From: Planctomycetia bacterium
GTDB lineage: Bacteria > Planctomycetota > Brocadiia > Brocadiales > Brocadiaceae
Reading direction: 5' to 3'
DNA: 64,000 bases
Assembly (NCBI GenBank): GCA_015075005.1
Contig: JABTVC010000001.1
Span: 992,001 to 1,056,000 of the forward strand
The translations under genes were made by a program, and so were the position numbers. Below, one piece after another: positions 18,898 to 28,196 of the stretch (positions are counted from its first letter, which is position 1; the number at the start of each line of letters is the position of its first letter). The notes beneath the pieces were generated by a model. It was given only the letters and a program-made list of their open reading frames with translations. It was not told where the DNA came from and searched no databases.

Positions 18898-20019
18898 ATG
18901 AGGAAATGTTTGAATTGTAAAAACGTTATTTTTGTATTTGCAGTTATTTGCTTATTCTTTATCGGATGCATTGAGATGAAAATGCCCCCTGAAAAACCCT
19001 TGGAAATATGGTGGAAATCGTACAAGAAAAACTTTATCCTTTCTGACGGACGTATCCAGCGGCCTGAACATGACTTTGATGCGGTAAGCGAAGGGCAGGC
19101 TTATGCCATGCTCTTTTCCGTCTTCATGAATGACAAAAGTGCGTTTGATTTGATTTATGGCTGGACAGAGGAACACCTGAGCAGAAGCAGGCTACACGGG
19201 GATCATCTCCTCGCATGGCATTGGAAGGATGGTGAAGTAACTGATTGGATGCCTGCATCAGATGCCGATGGAGATTATGCGTTTGCCTTATTGCTGGCTT
19301 TGTACAAATGGGGAGAAATTAGATATCGTGAGAAAGCGGTACACGTGATGAGTGATATCCTGAAGTATGAGACCGTCCGTGGGGCTGATAACCGTCTTTT
19401 TTTGTTGCCGGGAATATGGGGTAATGAAGAAAACGGGTATACCGTGCAAAATCCCGCGTATTATAGCCCTGCGGCATTCCGTATGTTTTATGAAACAACA
19501 CAAGACAACCAGTGGTTACAGGTAATCGAGACTGGCTATTGGATGGTAACTCAATCGGGTATGCGGTTGGATAATATACGCGGCTGTGGTTTGGTGCCGG
19601 ACTGGTGCGTTGTGGATGCCCAGGGAAATATTTCAACGGCAAAGAAAAAGTCTGCCGATTACGGATGGGAGGCGGTCAGAATTCCGATGCGGATAGGGCT
19701 GGATATCCTTTGGAATAAAACAGAAGAGACGCGTAAGGTGTTAGAAAAAATATATCAAGTATTACAAACCGTGAGTGCAGATTTTAGAGAAATAAAGGCA
19801 GTATATTGTTATGACGGAAAGCCCGCTGTGGGATATGGTAGTTTGCCGGCAGACGCAATGGCTTATTTTGCTGCACAAGTTTTAGGTATCAGAGCAGATC
19901 ACTTACAAGCTTCGTTGAGAAACAGAGTCGGTGAAAAATCTTTGGCTCAAAACTATTACGGGCAAAGCCTTGCCTTTTTTCCCCTCTCACTTGAAGAGGG
20001 GATTTTAAAAAGGCCGTGA
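18898..20019 (+). CDS. GH8 glycoside hydrolase lipoprotein (BcsZ-like endoglucanase)
   Basis: A 373-residue GH8 enzyme. The start at 18898 is taken because it lies just behind the exporter stop and gives a short N-terminus, a hydrophobic stretch and a lipobox (FIGC), so it is probably lipid-anchored. E65 in VSEGQAYAM matches the GH8 general acid and ASDADGD at 120-126 the substrate-binding aspartate loop. At the place where the catalytic-base Asp is usual (YDAxR-type motif), this protein has E258 in YGWEAVRIP. BcsZ-type enzymes trim or edit the nascent beta-1,4-glucan, and the gene position after the exporter supports that role. Confidence 0.87.
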   Translation: MRKCLNCKNVIFVFAVICLFFIGCIEMKMPPEKPLEIWWKSYKKNFILSDGRIQRPEHDFDAVSEGQAYAMLFSVFMNDKSAFDLIYGWTEEHLSRSRLHGDHLLAWHWKDGEVTDWMPASDADGDYAFALLLALYKWGEIRYREKAVHVMSDILKYETVRGADNRLFLLPGIWGNEENGYTVQNPAYYSPAAFRMFYETTQDNQWLQVIETGYWMVTQSGMRLDNIRGCGLVPDWCVVDAQGNISTAKKKSADYGWEAVRIPMRIGLDILWNKTEETRKVLEKIYQVLQTVSADFREIKAVYCYDGKPAVGYGSLPADAMAYFAAQVLGIRADHLQASLRNRVGEKSLAQNYYGQSLAFFPLSLEEGILKRP

Positions 20020-20100
20020 TCGGTTCAAGGATTTGGCACAAGTGGATGTGACGTTTCGTTGCGACATAAAATACAGAATCTTTTGGAAGCATCTGATTTG

Positions 20101-21216
20101 TCAATAAAAATAGATGCTATCACTATGTAACTCCTCATCTGTTTTATAGAAGTGATAAAGCTTGGTTGTTAACAAATGTGGTTTTCTCAAATATTTGTTT
20201 ATGCTACTTTTGTTATTGTATCGATAAATAATCTGGATGAGTGGCAAATAGTACTTCCCAAAGGTCTTTAAATAAAGCCTATTGAGCCACCGCAGATACT
20301 TTTCCCAATTTATTCCGTTACTCCTGAATGTAAGACAGATAACGTCATTCATGTCCATGTCAAAAAAGTTGCCGGGTAGTCTTTGCGGCACGCCGCTGAT
20401 TGGATAATATTCCTGAAGAAAAGGAATTAACCTGAGTTTTTTAATCATGACAAATCGTTCATAGTCTTCTCTTAAGTGCGTATCAAAACCATACATGGCG
20501 ATTACCGAAACCCTATCTTCACCGAAACCTTTTAAAATGTCTCTCCTGTCTACAAACTGTTTAACGGTTTTAACATTATTACAGCTAAAATAAATCATTG
20601 GTTTTGTAAATTTGGAATTTCGGGAACTGATCCTGTAAAGGAGTTGGGCTATATGGTCATTCACATATTGTATATCAAGGGATTGACTGAAATTAATGGC
20701 ATATTTTTTAACAATCATCTCGTTGAGTAAATCCTCTGCACGGGGATACGTGAGCAGGTTATCATCCAGGAGCATTACATTCCGTTGACCTCTGGGTACG
20801 AAGTTTTCGAACGAAGACGTCTTCCTGATTTTTCCCTCTTTTCTTGGAACGAGACAAAACGTACATTTTTTAGTACAGCCCCTCGTTAAAAAACCCAGTG
20901 CATAGGCAGTATGATTGTACAAGGTGTAATCGGGAGAGCAGGATTCAATTTCCGGTGGCAGGCGCTTGTCTAAATATATTCCAGAACCCCCAATATCGAT
21001 GTTTTTGTGATACAAATTTTTCAGTACGGCAACTTTTTCATGTGACGTTGTGATGGAAAAAACTGTGCTGGCATAATATCTATCTGCTTTAATATATACG
21101 GTATCTCTGGACAGTATAATGCGAAAGCCTTGCTTTTTATAGAAGTTGCTTAGCTTCATAAGAGCGAGATTGGGTATCGTACTGTCAATATCATAAAGGA
21201 CAACGCTGCTTTTCAA
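20101..21216 (-). CDS. Radical SAM protein with B12-binding-like N-terminus
   Basis: A 371-residue radical SAM protein. The 4Fe-4S/SAM motif is GCTKKCTFC (CX3CX2C) near residue 118, after an N-terminal region of the kind that in relatives is a cobalamin-binding fold. MLLDDNLLTYP downstream resembles the strand following the SAM site. It differs clearly from the two paralogues at 43464 and 54174. It is convergent with the GH8 gene and its substrate cannot be told. Confidence 0.75.
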   Translation of the reverse strand: MKSSVVLYDIDSTIPNLALMKLSNFYKKQGFRIILSRDTVYIKADRYYASTVFSITTSHEKVAVLKNLYHKNIDIGGSGIYLDKRLPPEIESCSPDYTLYNHTAYALGFLTRGCTKKCTFCLVPRKEGKIRKTSSFENFVPRGQRNVMLLDDNLLTYPRAEDLLNEMIVKKYAINFSQSLDIQYVNDHIAQLLYRISSRNSKFTKPMIYFSCNNVKTVKQFVDRRDILKGFGEDRVSVIAMYGFDTHLREDYERFVMIKKLRLIPFLQEYYPISGVPQRLPGNFFDMDMNDVICLTFRSNGINWEKYLRWLNRLYLKTFGKYYLPLIQIIYRYNNKSSINKYLRKPHLLTTKLYHFYKTDEELHSDSIYFY

Positions 21217-21854
21217 TGTGCCTAAGCCTTATATTCGTAACATTGAGCAAATGAGTTTGCGACTAGCTGAGAATCTCTTCGCCACAGGGTTACAGACCAC
21301 AATGATAGTCCAAATGATTTTGCATAATGGTTCACTGTCGCATCAGAGGGATGTACATTTCAACTTCCTTAACCTTAAATTAGGTTACAGAAGACCTATT
21401 TCATCTTGTACCATAAATGATCAACACAAACAACCCTCTTGTTCAGCCTTTTACCCACAAACTCCCGATCCTTCACACCTTTCTCCGTGGTATAAGTGAA
21501 AACACTGCCGTCTTGAATACGGGACACGGTCTTCTGTGCTGTCATTCGCTGTATCGTACGCCCGCAATGCGGCTTGAGTATTGCTGACATGATTACCGCC
21601 GAATCGTCCGGTTGTTAATAAACCGATAATAGGATTTGACTTTTTACCAGTCGCTTTATATCTTGATGCTTGCGTATTGTGCCGGCCAACGAAGCGATAG
21701 CCTTTGACTATGGAAATTCAACTGTTATTGTCGCACAAGGCTATTGCTCATTTGACTGGTATGTTGCCTGATATCTAATTCAAAAATGACTCATTTTTAT
21801 CCACTCGATAGGGAGAAGACCCATGCATGTTATGAAGAGGAGGGAGAGGAACAA
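21217..21854. other. 638-bp stretch with decayed coding sequence, no intact gene
   Basis: Minus-strand frames between about 21390 and 21700 read like protein in pieces (for example GKKSNPIIGLLTTGRFGG in one frame, VFTYTTEKGVKDREFVGKRL in another), suggesting a frameshifted or decayed gene of unknown family. Nothing else was recognised except the ribosome binding site AGGGAGAGGA at 21841-21850. Confidence 0.4.
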
Positions 21855-23336
21855 ATGGATGGAAAAAATTATATCAATGGGGCATTTGTAGATGGTATTT
21901 CCGGCGAACGGTTTGAAAGTAGAAATCCCGCTAACCTTGATGAGGTATTAGGGACGTTTCCCCTTTCTTCGGAACAGGACGTAAGTAACGCTGTAAGTGC
22001 TGCAAAAACAGCCTATGATGGATGGAGACGCTTGTCCCGTATTAAACGCGGCGAATATTTTGATGAATTTGTCCAGTTATTAAAGAAAGACCGTGAAGAA
22101 ATAGCCCGATTGGTGACAAAGGAATGTGGAAAGGGAATTGGAGAGGGCCGTGCAGATGTAACAGAAGGGATACATATGGTGCAATATTCCTTTGGTACTG
22201 TGAGAATGCCTCACGGCGATGTAGTCGATTCTGAGATTCCGGAAAAAGATGCCTTTATGCGCAGAAAGCCTAAAGGGGTTGTGGCTGCAATTTCACCGTG
22301 GAACTTTCCCTTTGCTATCCCCTTATGGTTGATCTGTCCTTCGGTTGTGGAAGGAAACACGGTCGTTCTCAAGCCTTCGAGGGAAACGGCGTGCACTGCA
22401 CATAAAATTGCTGAATATGCACATAAGGCGGGTTTTCCGCCTGGTGTCATTAACGTTGTAGAGGGTGGGTGTGGTGATTTGCTGGTGAAGCATCCGGATA
22501 CCCATGTAGTGCTGTTTGTCGGTTCCAATGCCGTAGGGTCAGAGATAAAGAAAATTGTCTCCGGCGTCCATAATAAAATGTGCGCCTGTGAAATGGGAGG
22601 GAAGAATGCCCTGATCGTCCTCGATGATGCAAACATGAATATTGCGGTTAACGCTGCTATTATCAGCGCATTTAAGACATCGGGACAGAGATGCACCTCT
22701 GCAAGCCGATTGATTGTGCACGAAAAGGTATTAAATGAATTTGAAAGGAGATTCATTGAGACAACCAGGAGGATAAAGATTGGCGACCCCTTTGATGAAA
22801 ATGTGTTTATGGGTCCGGTGATTAATCAGGCGGCAACAGAGAAGATTGGGCGATACAACGAGTTGGCAAAAAAAGAAGGCGCTCATGTGTTATTGGACGG
22901 AGGGAGACTTGTGGGGAGCGAATATAAAAAGGGGTATTTTATGTCTCCCTTTGTATATCGCATGGAAAATAATCCGAAGAGTCGTGTACTCCACGAAGAG
23001 GTTTTTGGGCCACATATTGCAATTATTCCGGTAAAAGATATAGATGACGCTATTGAAGTGCATAACGACACAGACTACGGTCTTGCCTGTGCGGTAATTA
23101 CCGAGGATTTCCGGAAGGCGAGGAGGATACGGGATGACTGTGAATATGGTCTTGGTTATGTAAATCTGCCCACAATCGGGGCTGAGGTGCATTTGCCTTT
23201 TGGTGGTGTTAAGAAGAGTGGGACGGGATTGCCATCGGCCAGTACGCTGGTTGATGTGGTGACGCACCGTACGGCATGGACAATAAACCATGCAGAGGAA
23301 ATCAAGATGGCCCAGGGACTGGCGGTGAAATTTTAG
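21855..23336 (+). CDS. NAD(P)-dependent aldehyde dehydrogenase
   Basis: A 493-residue ALDH-superfamily enzyme oxidising an aldehyde or semialdehyde to the acid. Start ATG 21855 follows AGGGAGAGGA; the longer frame from 21786 lacks a site and adds non-homologous residues. Catalytic Cys280 lies in SGQRCTS and Glu246 in CEMGGKNA; the cofactor-binding PWNFP and GS (FVGSNAVG) motifs are in place. Overall it is closest in style to succinate-semialdehyde, ketoglutarate-semialdehyde and aminoadipate-semialdehyde dehydrogenases, but the substrate cannot be fixed from sequence. It stands alone between a decayed region and a convergent gene. Confidence 0.93.
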   Translation: MDGKNYINGAFVDGISGERFESRNPANLDEVLGTFPLSSEQDVSNAVSAAKTAYDGWRRLSRIKRGEYFDEFVQLLKKDREEIARLVTKECGKGIGEGRADVTEGIHMVQYSFGTVRMPHGDVVDSEIPEKDAFMRRKPKGVVAAISPWNFPFAIPLWLICPSVVEGNTVVLKPSRETACTAHKIAEYAHKAGFPPGVINVVEGGCGDLLVKHPDTHVVLFVGSNAVGSEIKKIVSGVHNKMCACEMGGKNALIVLDDANMNIAVNAAIISAFKTSGQRCTSASRLIVHEKVLNEFERRFIETTRRIKIGDPFDENVFMGPVINQAATEKIGRYNELAKKEGAHVLLDGGRLVGSEYKKGYFMSPFVYRMENNPKSRVLHEEVFGPHIAIIPVKDIDDAIEVHNDTDYGLACAVITEDFRKARRIRDDCEYGLGYVNLPTIGAEVHLPFGGVKKSGTGLPSASTLVDVVTHRTAWTINHAEEIKMAQGLAVKF

Positions 23337-23441
23337 TATCGCTTGCTAAAGGTCTTTTGAAGAGGCTTTAATTATTATAAATATAATCTCGCAGGAATGG
23401 TGATGGATGAGTTTAATCTGGGCACTATACCGATACGGGTT

Positions 23442-24374
23442 TTAAATATTATGTCTCCTATCTATAAATACCACCTGTATTGCTTGTTCAACGGTACCAA
23501 CTTCAATCATATTTGTATTATCATGAACACGAGGAATACCACCCGAAGCGCCTTTGGGGATAATGATTGTGTCTATAAAATGTAATTCCCTTAAAATTGT
23601 TTCTATTTTACCATTGATAAATTCTACCTGCAATGCACTCCCGTGAATGTCTAATCCACCTATTGCAATAACATTTGTTGGGATCGGTAGCTTTATAAGC
23701 ATGGCGTAATAACATAAGGCAGCTGGAAGTCCGATATCGTATAGCTTACATCCTGGGACTAAGTCCCTTATTTCTTCTTCAAGTCGAAATTTTATAAGAG
23801 TTCCAGGGGGAAGAATAGTTGTGTTGGGGTGCCGAGACTGGACAAATTGATTTATTGCCCTGATGCTAGTTGAAAAAGTCTCCCCGGTCAAAGTTGTTTT
23901 CGTATCTCCTGCGGTGGTTCCATTTCCCATGCATGAACATTTCAAGGAGGTGGAAAAGCTAATCTTGGAGTTGTAGGTGAGGAGCGTCCTAACTTCGCCT
24001 ATATTCGCTTTGGGTTTATATGACAGATTGGCAAGCTTGTCATCAAGTAAGATATCCAGGATATTGTTTTCCCAAATACTCCTCTCTTGAATAGGAGATT
24101 CGTTAATATAGTTTCTGATATGATCTCTGAGTTCGTTCCTTTTGCCAGGGTTTAGGTATCCTGGGACTTTGTTGAGTGCATATTGGATAGCAGGTAAAAC
24201 GTCCGATATGGTTGCACCATTCAAGCCAAAGGCATCCTTTTCCAATTCTGAACATACGAATTCATTAGGACAAATCTTGCAGTATTCGACTCCCTTGTCG
24301 CACTTATGGAGGATTTCGTCTATATATTTAATATAATTGCCAATTATTAGGTGTTGTTTTGGGACAAAGCTCAT
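23442..24374 (-). CDS. Lon-protease-fold protein lacking the catalytic serine, with N-terminal cysteine cluster
   Basis: A 310-residue protein of no named family. Residues about 205-305 resemble the proteolytic domain of Lon and the Lon-like tail of RadA: IGLPAAL where Lon has GPSAG, then NVIAIGGLDIHGSALQVEFI, GKIETIL with K256 at the Lon lysine position, and DTIIIPKGASGG. The nucleophile serine is replaced (P or A), so peptidase activity is unlikely. Near the start four cysteines (C25, C32, C35, C41) form a CX6CX2CX5C cluster able to bind zinc or an iron-sulphur cluster, and CSC follows at 146-148. No AAA ATPase domain is present. The family call rests on pattern resemblance only. Confidence 0.5.
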   Translation of the reverse strand: MSFVPKQHLIIGNYIKYIDEILHKCDKGVEYCKICPNEFVCSELEKDAFGLNGATISDVLPAIQYALNKVPGYLNPGKRNELRDHIRNYINESPIQERSIWENNILDILLDDKLANLSYKPKANIGEVRTLLTYNSKISFSTSLKCSCMGNGTTAGDTKTTLTGETFSTSIRAINQFVQSRHPNTTILPPGTLIKFRLEEEIRDLVPGCKLYDIGLPAALCYYAMLIKLPIPTNVIAIGGLDIHGSALQVEFINGKIETILRELHFIDTIIIPKGASGGIPRVHDNTNMIEVGTVEQAIQVVFIDRRHNI

Positions 24375-24497
24375 AAAATATTCCTAAATTTCCTTAATTG
24401 AAAACCGATAATACTACTACTTTTATCGCTAATTTTATAATATAAAATATTAAAATGAAAGTCATTTGAGAAAAACAAATATCCTTTATTTATTGTT

Positions 24498-24698
24498 ATG
24501 AAAACGGCTACTATTGTTAATCAACAGGCTATGACCTATGTCCAGGACTTCGATAAAGGACTTCACGAGCTTGAAACTTGGATAAAATATATGAATTATA
24601 AACTATTTTTGGAACATACTCATTCATATGAATACCATAGACAAAGACAACTATATTTAAAAAAACAGGAGAACGTTTATCATGAGAAGGCATTTTAG
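24498..24698 (+). CDS. Hypothetical 66-residue protein
   Basis: A small frame rich in Tyr, His and Lys with a predicted helical middle (FDKGLHELETWIKYMNYKLFL). No family was recognised and no good ribosome binding site precedes the ATG. It lies divergent to the Lon-like gene and its end overlaps the start of the next small gene by 17 bases. It may be real because the next two small genes follow on the same strand, but the case is weak. Confidence 0.4.
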   Translation: MKTATIVNQQAMTYVQDFDKGLHELETWIKYMNYKLFLEHTHSYEYHRQRQLYLKKQENVYHEKAF

Positions 24699-24837
24699 GC
24701 ATGATTGTTCACATTGTCAGGAATATCCCGCGGAATGTGATGATTGTTACAACGAGGTAAAGGCATCGATGCATTTAAAACCTCGGAATAAAAAACGAAA
24801 TACCCATAAAAACAATGACATTGTTTATAACAATTAA
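24682..24837 (+). CDS. 51-residue four-cysteine (zinc-knuckle-like) protein
   Basis: Starts at ATG 24682 behind AGGAG (24667-24671). Near the N-terminus it has CSHCQEYPAECDDC, a CX2C-X6-CX2C pattern typical of a small metal-binding knuckle, followed by a lysine/asparagine-rich tail. It overlaps the preceding small frame and stands before another CX2C protein at 24881. Confidence 0.5.
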   Translation: MRRHFRHDCSHCQEYPAECDDCYNEVKASMHLKPRNKKRNTHKNNDIVYNN

Positions 24838-24880
24838 TCTTACAAAAATGTAAATATGAATTAGAAAAAGGGCATAAAGC

Positions 24881-25126
24881 ATGGTAATTGAAGAAAATAA
24901 TGCGCAGGTAGAGTTTGTTTGTCCGCATTGCAAGGGTAATGCCTTTATATTTATCGGGCTGCAAAAGCAGAAAGGTTTATTTAAAAATCACGAGTTATGG
25001 TGCTGCAGGAATTGTCGCAGTACATTTGCGAGAGAAACGATAGATGTGAAAAAATCTATAGAAAATGAGACTTTTAATAAAAGAGCACTTCAATACTACT
25101 GCAAAATCAAATTTAGTAACGCATGA
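24881..25126 (+). CDS. Zinc-ribbon protein
   Basis: An 81-residue protein with FVCPHCKGN near residue 14 and CCRNCRSTF near residue 43, i.e. two CX2C pairs about 25 residues apart, a zinc-ribbon layout. Its stop overlaps the start of the metallo-beta-lactamase gene in an ATGA, so the two are translationally coupled. The function is unknown; nucleic acid or protein contacts are usual for such ribbons. Confidence 0.7.
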   Translation: MVIEENNAQVEFVCPHCKGNAFIFIGLQKQKGLFKNHELWCCRNCRSTFARETIDVKKSIENETFNKRALQYYCKIKFSNA

Positions 25127-25755
25127 AATTACCTGATATAATCTTTGAAACATTAACTGTCGGCTACCTGGCCGTAAATTGCTATATCATTGGCTCTAAA
25201 AAAGACAACAAAGCAATAGTCATTGATGCTGGCGGAGACCATGAGGAAATACTTAATACATTAAAAAAACATAACCTTACCTTACAGTTCATTATAAACA
25301 CACACGCTCATTTTGATCATGTGGGTGGCGTACAACCTTTGCAAGATTTGACGGGCGCACAGTTTCTCCTGCATCGAGAAGATGTTGTACTTCTTAATTA
25401 TCTTGATAATCAAACGGAGGCCTTTGGGTTACCCTCTATTCCAAAGCCAAAGGTGTACAGGCCGCTTGCAGATAATGAAGAGATACTTATTGGAAACGAA
25501 GTAATACGAGTCATACACACCCCCGGGCATTCTCCTGGTAGTGTATGTTTTCTCATTAATCATGCGGCATTTGTCGGGGATACACTTTTTGCAGGTTCGA
25601 TTGGAAGAACGGATATCTTCGGCGGTTCTTATGACAAGATAATAAACTCGATAAAGACTCGCCTGTTTACCTTAGACGACCACGTAATTGTTTACCCAGG
25701 GCATGGAACATTCACCACCATTGGCGAAGAAAAACAACATAACCCATTTTTTTAA
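25123..25755 (+). CDS. MBL-fold hydrolase, glyoxalase II-like
   Basis: A 210-residue metallo-beta-lactamase-fold enzyme. THAHFDHVGG gives the HxHxDH metal site, PGHSPGSVCF the next histidine and FVGDTLFAGSIGRTD the bridging aspartate; YPGHG near the end carries the last histidine. The GRTD loop and size match the hydroxyacylglutathione hydrolase (glyoxalase II) branch, so it probably hydrolyses a thioester. The ATGA overlap with the zinc-ribbon gene marks an operon. Confidence 0.9.
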   Translation: MKLPDIIFETLTVGYLAVNCYIIGSKKDNKAIVIDAGGDHEEILNTLKKHNLTLQFIINTHAHFDHVGGVQPLQDLTGAQFLLHREDVVLLNYLDNQTEAFGLPSIPKPKVYRPLADNEEILIGNEVIRVIHTPGHSPGSVCFLINHAAFVGDTLFAGSIGRTDIFGGSYDKIINSIKTRLFTLDDHVIVYPGHGTFTTIGEEKQHNPFF

Positions 25756-25850
25756 TACCTCCCCTAAAAAATTCCGGTTTGCAATTGCACCATCACTACA
25801 ACAAACCATCTCATTCTTTATCTGATGTGGCCTGAAGAAAATGTATCTCT

Positions 25851-27530
25851 TCAATTTGTTGTATCGGGTATCTCAAGATATGCAGGGTCTATCGAATCCG
25901 CTTGATGGTTTTTTTTAAAAATGAGCGTTACTTGACGTTTTTTGGTGCAAACGTCTACTGTGTTCAAGGTATCATCAAGTACATGATATTTTATTTTTTC
26001 AAAAGTTATCTTTTCAATGATACAGAGTGGTTTGTGGTCTGGAGCATTCATGAAGGTCTTTAATTCCTGTATACTTTTGATCATCGGGACAGGCATGTTC
26101 AGATTTATATTTACGATATTCCATAAAGACCCCCCCAGTTCATATCCACAGATACGGTATGTGCCCAGATCACCCAGGTCTTTTTTTATTGTAGAAACCA
26201 GCTTTGTTCCAAAGGTTTCATTCCTTGAATGAACAGTAAGACTATGCACATATATGCCCCATCCTATAACGGCTGTGAGCATACAAATAGTAAAATAGAC
26301 ATTGACTTGTTCATTCCTCTGCCGGAGAAAGAAAAAAACTTGGATTACAATGAAAAATAGTATCAGGGAGAAGAATATTCCAACCCAAGAATAGTTGAAA
26401 AAATAGGCAGGCACAACAACAAGGAGAGTTGCTGTTAATCCGGTCATTGTGAAAATAATCCAACGTACAGATGAACGCAACCACGAAGGGTAAATGATCG
26501 ATCCTTTCAAGGTGTCATCAATGAGAGCCGCCATTAAGATCGATAATGCAGGATAAAGAGGGAGCATATACCGCGGGTGCTTTGCCTTGACGACGCAAAG
26601 AAACGTAAAAATGAGAATGGCCCAGCAGAATATGAATGTAATGTATTCATCACCCATGCGCCATTTTTTATAGGCATATATGGCGGCAAATGGAATAAAT
26701 AATGACCACGGGAGGAAATCAGCCCAGATAGTAACAAAATAATAAAAAAAAGGTTCGCTGTTATTCACTGGTTTATTAACCCGAGTCAGAAATTCTCGCT
26801 TTATGGTAGCCATAAAGGGTTCAAACCCTACCTTTAAACAATATACGACACACATGCCTGCCATGAGTGCAATGAGGATACTGCCCCACTGCCATTTCAG
26901 TTTTTTAAAGGCCTTTAAATCCCTTTGGGAAATCAAAAAAGCTGCAATAATAAGTAAGGCAAAGATAATTCCCAATGGTCCCTTTGTTGCTGTGGCAAAG
27001 AACAGGGACAGATGCATACCGATGTAATAGCCCTTGTTTTGTTTGTATCCGAGGTAAAAGTAAAAGAGGGCCAGTGTTATAAAGAGGGTAAAGAGCATAT
27101 CGGGGAATGCTGACCGCCCATACCAGAAATATCTTTGAGAGGTGGCAAGGATAATAGCAGCTATGAAGGCTGTTCGTTGGTTAAAGAATTTCTGGGTAAA
27201 GTAATAAACCACAAGGACATTGGAAAAACTTGCAATGGCGCTGGGTAGCCTGGCGGTAAGAGGGGTTACTTGTTGTCCGATGGAGGAAAAAAGGGCAATC
27301 AACCACATCAACAGGGGAGGTTTATTCATATAGATTTCGCCATGCTTATAGAGTACTAGCCAGTTTCCGTCTTGTATCATCTCCCGAGTAATCTCTGCAA
27401 ACCGGCGAGCATCCTTAATTTCAAGACTCCTGCTGCCTAACTCAAAAAAGAAAAGAAAGATACTTGTACCCACCAGGACACAAAATAAATAATGTTGTTT
27501 TAAGCATGCACCCAATCGATTTGTTTCCAT
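25851..27530 (-). CDS. ArnT/PMT-like membrane glycosyltransferase (GT39/GT83 type)
   Basis: A 559-residue integral membrane protein with about 11-12 hydrophobic helices. Near the N-terminus it has IKDARRFAEITREM followed by MNKPPLLMWLIAL, the DxxR...KPPL pattern of ArnT and related polyprenyl-phosphate-dependent glycosyltransferases; RSAFPDM and KHPRYMLPLYPAL follow. Such enzymes move a sugar from undecaprenyl phosphate to lipid A or other periplasmic acceptors. The GT2 at 29738, which resembles polyprenyl-phosphate sugar synthases, could supply the donor. The exact sugar is unknown. Confidence 0.87.
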   Translation of the reverse strand: METNRLGACLKQHYLFCVLVGTSIFLFFFELGSRSLEIKDARRFAEITREMIQDGNWLVLYKHGEIYMNKPPLLMWLIALFSSIGQQVTPLTARLPSAIASFSNVLVVYYFTQKFFNQRTAFIAAIILATSQRYFWYGRSAFPDMLFTLFITLALFYFYLGYKQNKGYYIGMHLSLFFATATKGPLGIIFALLIIAAFLISQRDLKAFKKLKWQWGSILIALMAGMCVVYCLKVGFEPFMATIKREFLTRVNKPVNNSEPFFYYFVTIWADFLPWSLFIPFAAIYAYKKWRMGDEYITFIFCWAILIFTFLCVVKAKHPRYMLPLYPALSILMAALIDDTLKGSIIYPSWLRSSVRWIIFTMTGLTATLLVVVPAYFFNYSWVGIFFSLILFFIVIQVFFFLRQRNEQVNVYFTICMLTAVIGWGIYVHSLTVHSRNETFGTKLVSTIKKDLGDLGTYRICGYELGGSLWNIVNINLNMPVPMIKSIQELKTFMNAPDHKPLCIIEKITFEKIKYHVLDDTLNTVDVCTKKRQVTLIFKKNHQADSIDPAYLEIPDTTN

Positions 27531-27568
27531 CGATAAAATTCCACTCTTTTTTTAAATTTGAAATCGGA

Positions 27569-28150
27569 TTACGGCGTAGAAGTTGTTTCTGCGGTGGCTG
27601 TATAAACATAATCATCGGTAGCGACTCCGTCGCCGTTTGCTTCGCATCCAGCCGCATAAAATGTTACAGTACCAGTAGTGTTGTCTGGGGCATTCCACTT
27701 AAGCTTCCACGTTTTCTTTTTAATACCTTTAAAGCTTTGTTCTATATATTTACCCTTGTCCGCTTGATTTAACTCCCGGTAATCATCTGGAGGAATAACC
27801 TGGGTAGTGTTTCCGATTTTATTAAATGTTCCAACCCTGTTACCATTGGCATCCAGCGCCGTCATTTCAAATCCATACCTTTTTCCGCTGAAATTACGAA
27901 AGGAAACTGTTAGTTTCACCGTCTTGCCAGGAGTATAAACGGTTGGTCCTGTTATTGAGAATATTGCGCTTCCCGAATTAAGACCATAAGTGTTGTGACA
28001 GTCAACAGTATTACACGTGCCGTGGTCCTTTGGCGCGCCCGTATAGTAAGCCAGAGGACCGATTGCCGATGCGAATAACGTATTTGCAAGGGAATTGCAT
28101 AATCCAAAACTCAATACAATACAAAGTACATTTAGTTGCAGAAATTTCAC
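27569..28150 (-). CDS. Exported choice-of-anchor-type protein with CX4CH haem motif
   Basis: A 193-residue exported protein with an N-terminal signal peptide. C46 and C51-H52 (CNTVDCH) form a CX4CH motif, a spacing known for non-canonical haem-c attachment in some bacteria. A beta-sandwich follows: TVYTPGKTVKLTVSFRN and RYGFEMTALDANGNRVG resemble the choice-of-anchor V/Reeler-like family found in exported cytochrome-like proteins. It belongs to a run of three exported haem-motif proteins on the minus strand. Haem binding is inferred. Confidence 0.65.
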   Translation of the reverse strand: MKFLQLNVLCIVLSFGLCNSLANTLFASAIGPLAYYTGAPKDHGTCNTVDCHNTYGLNSGSAIFSITGPTVYTPGKTVKLTVSFRNFSGKRYGFEMTALDANGNRVGTFNKIGNTTQVIPPDDYRELNQADKGKYIEQSFKGIKKKTWKLKWNAPDNTTGTVTFYAAGCEANGDGVATDDYVYTATAETTSTP

Positions 28151-28196
28151 CGGGTTACTCCTTTTTAAAAAATTATAAAATTAAATTATGAGTCTT

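Noticed and set aside
3469..20019. BcsB or other cyclic-di-GMP-binding periplasmic partner in the polysaccharide locus
   Set aside because: No frame with a BcsB-like length or membrane anchor was found between the synthases and the exporter.
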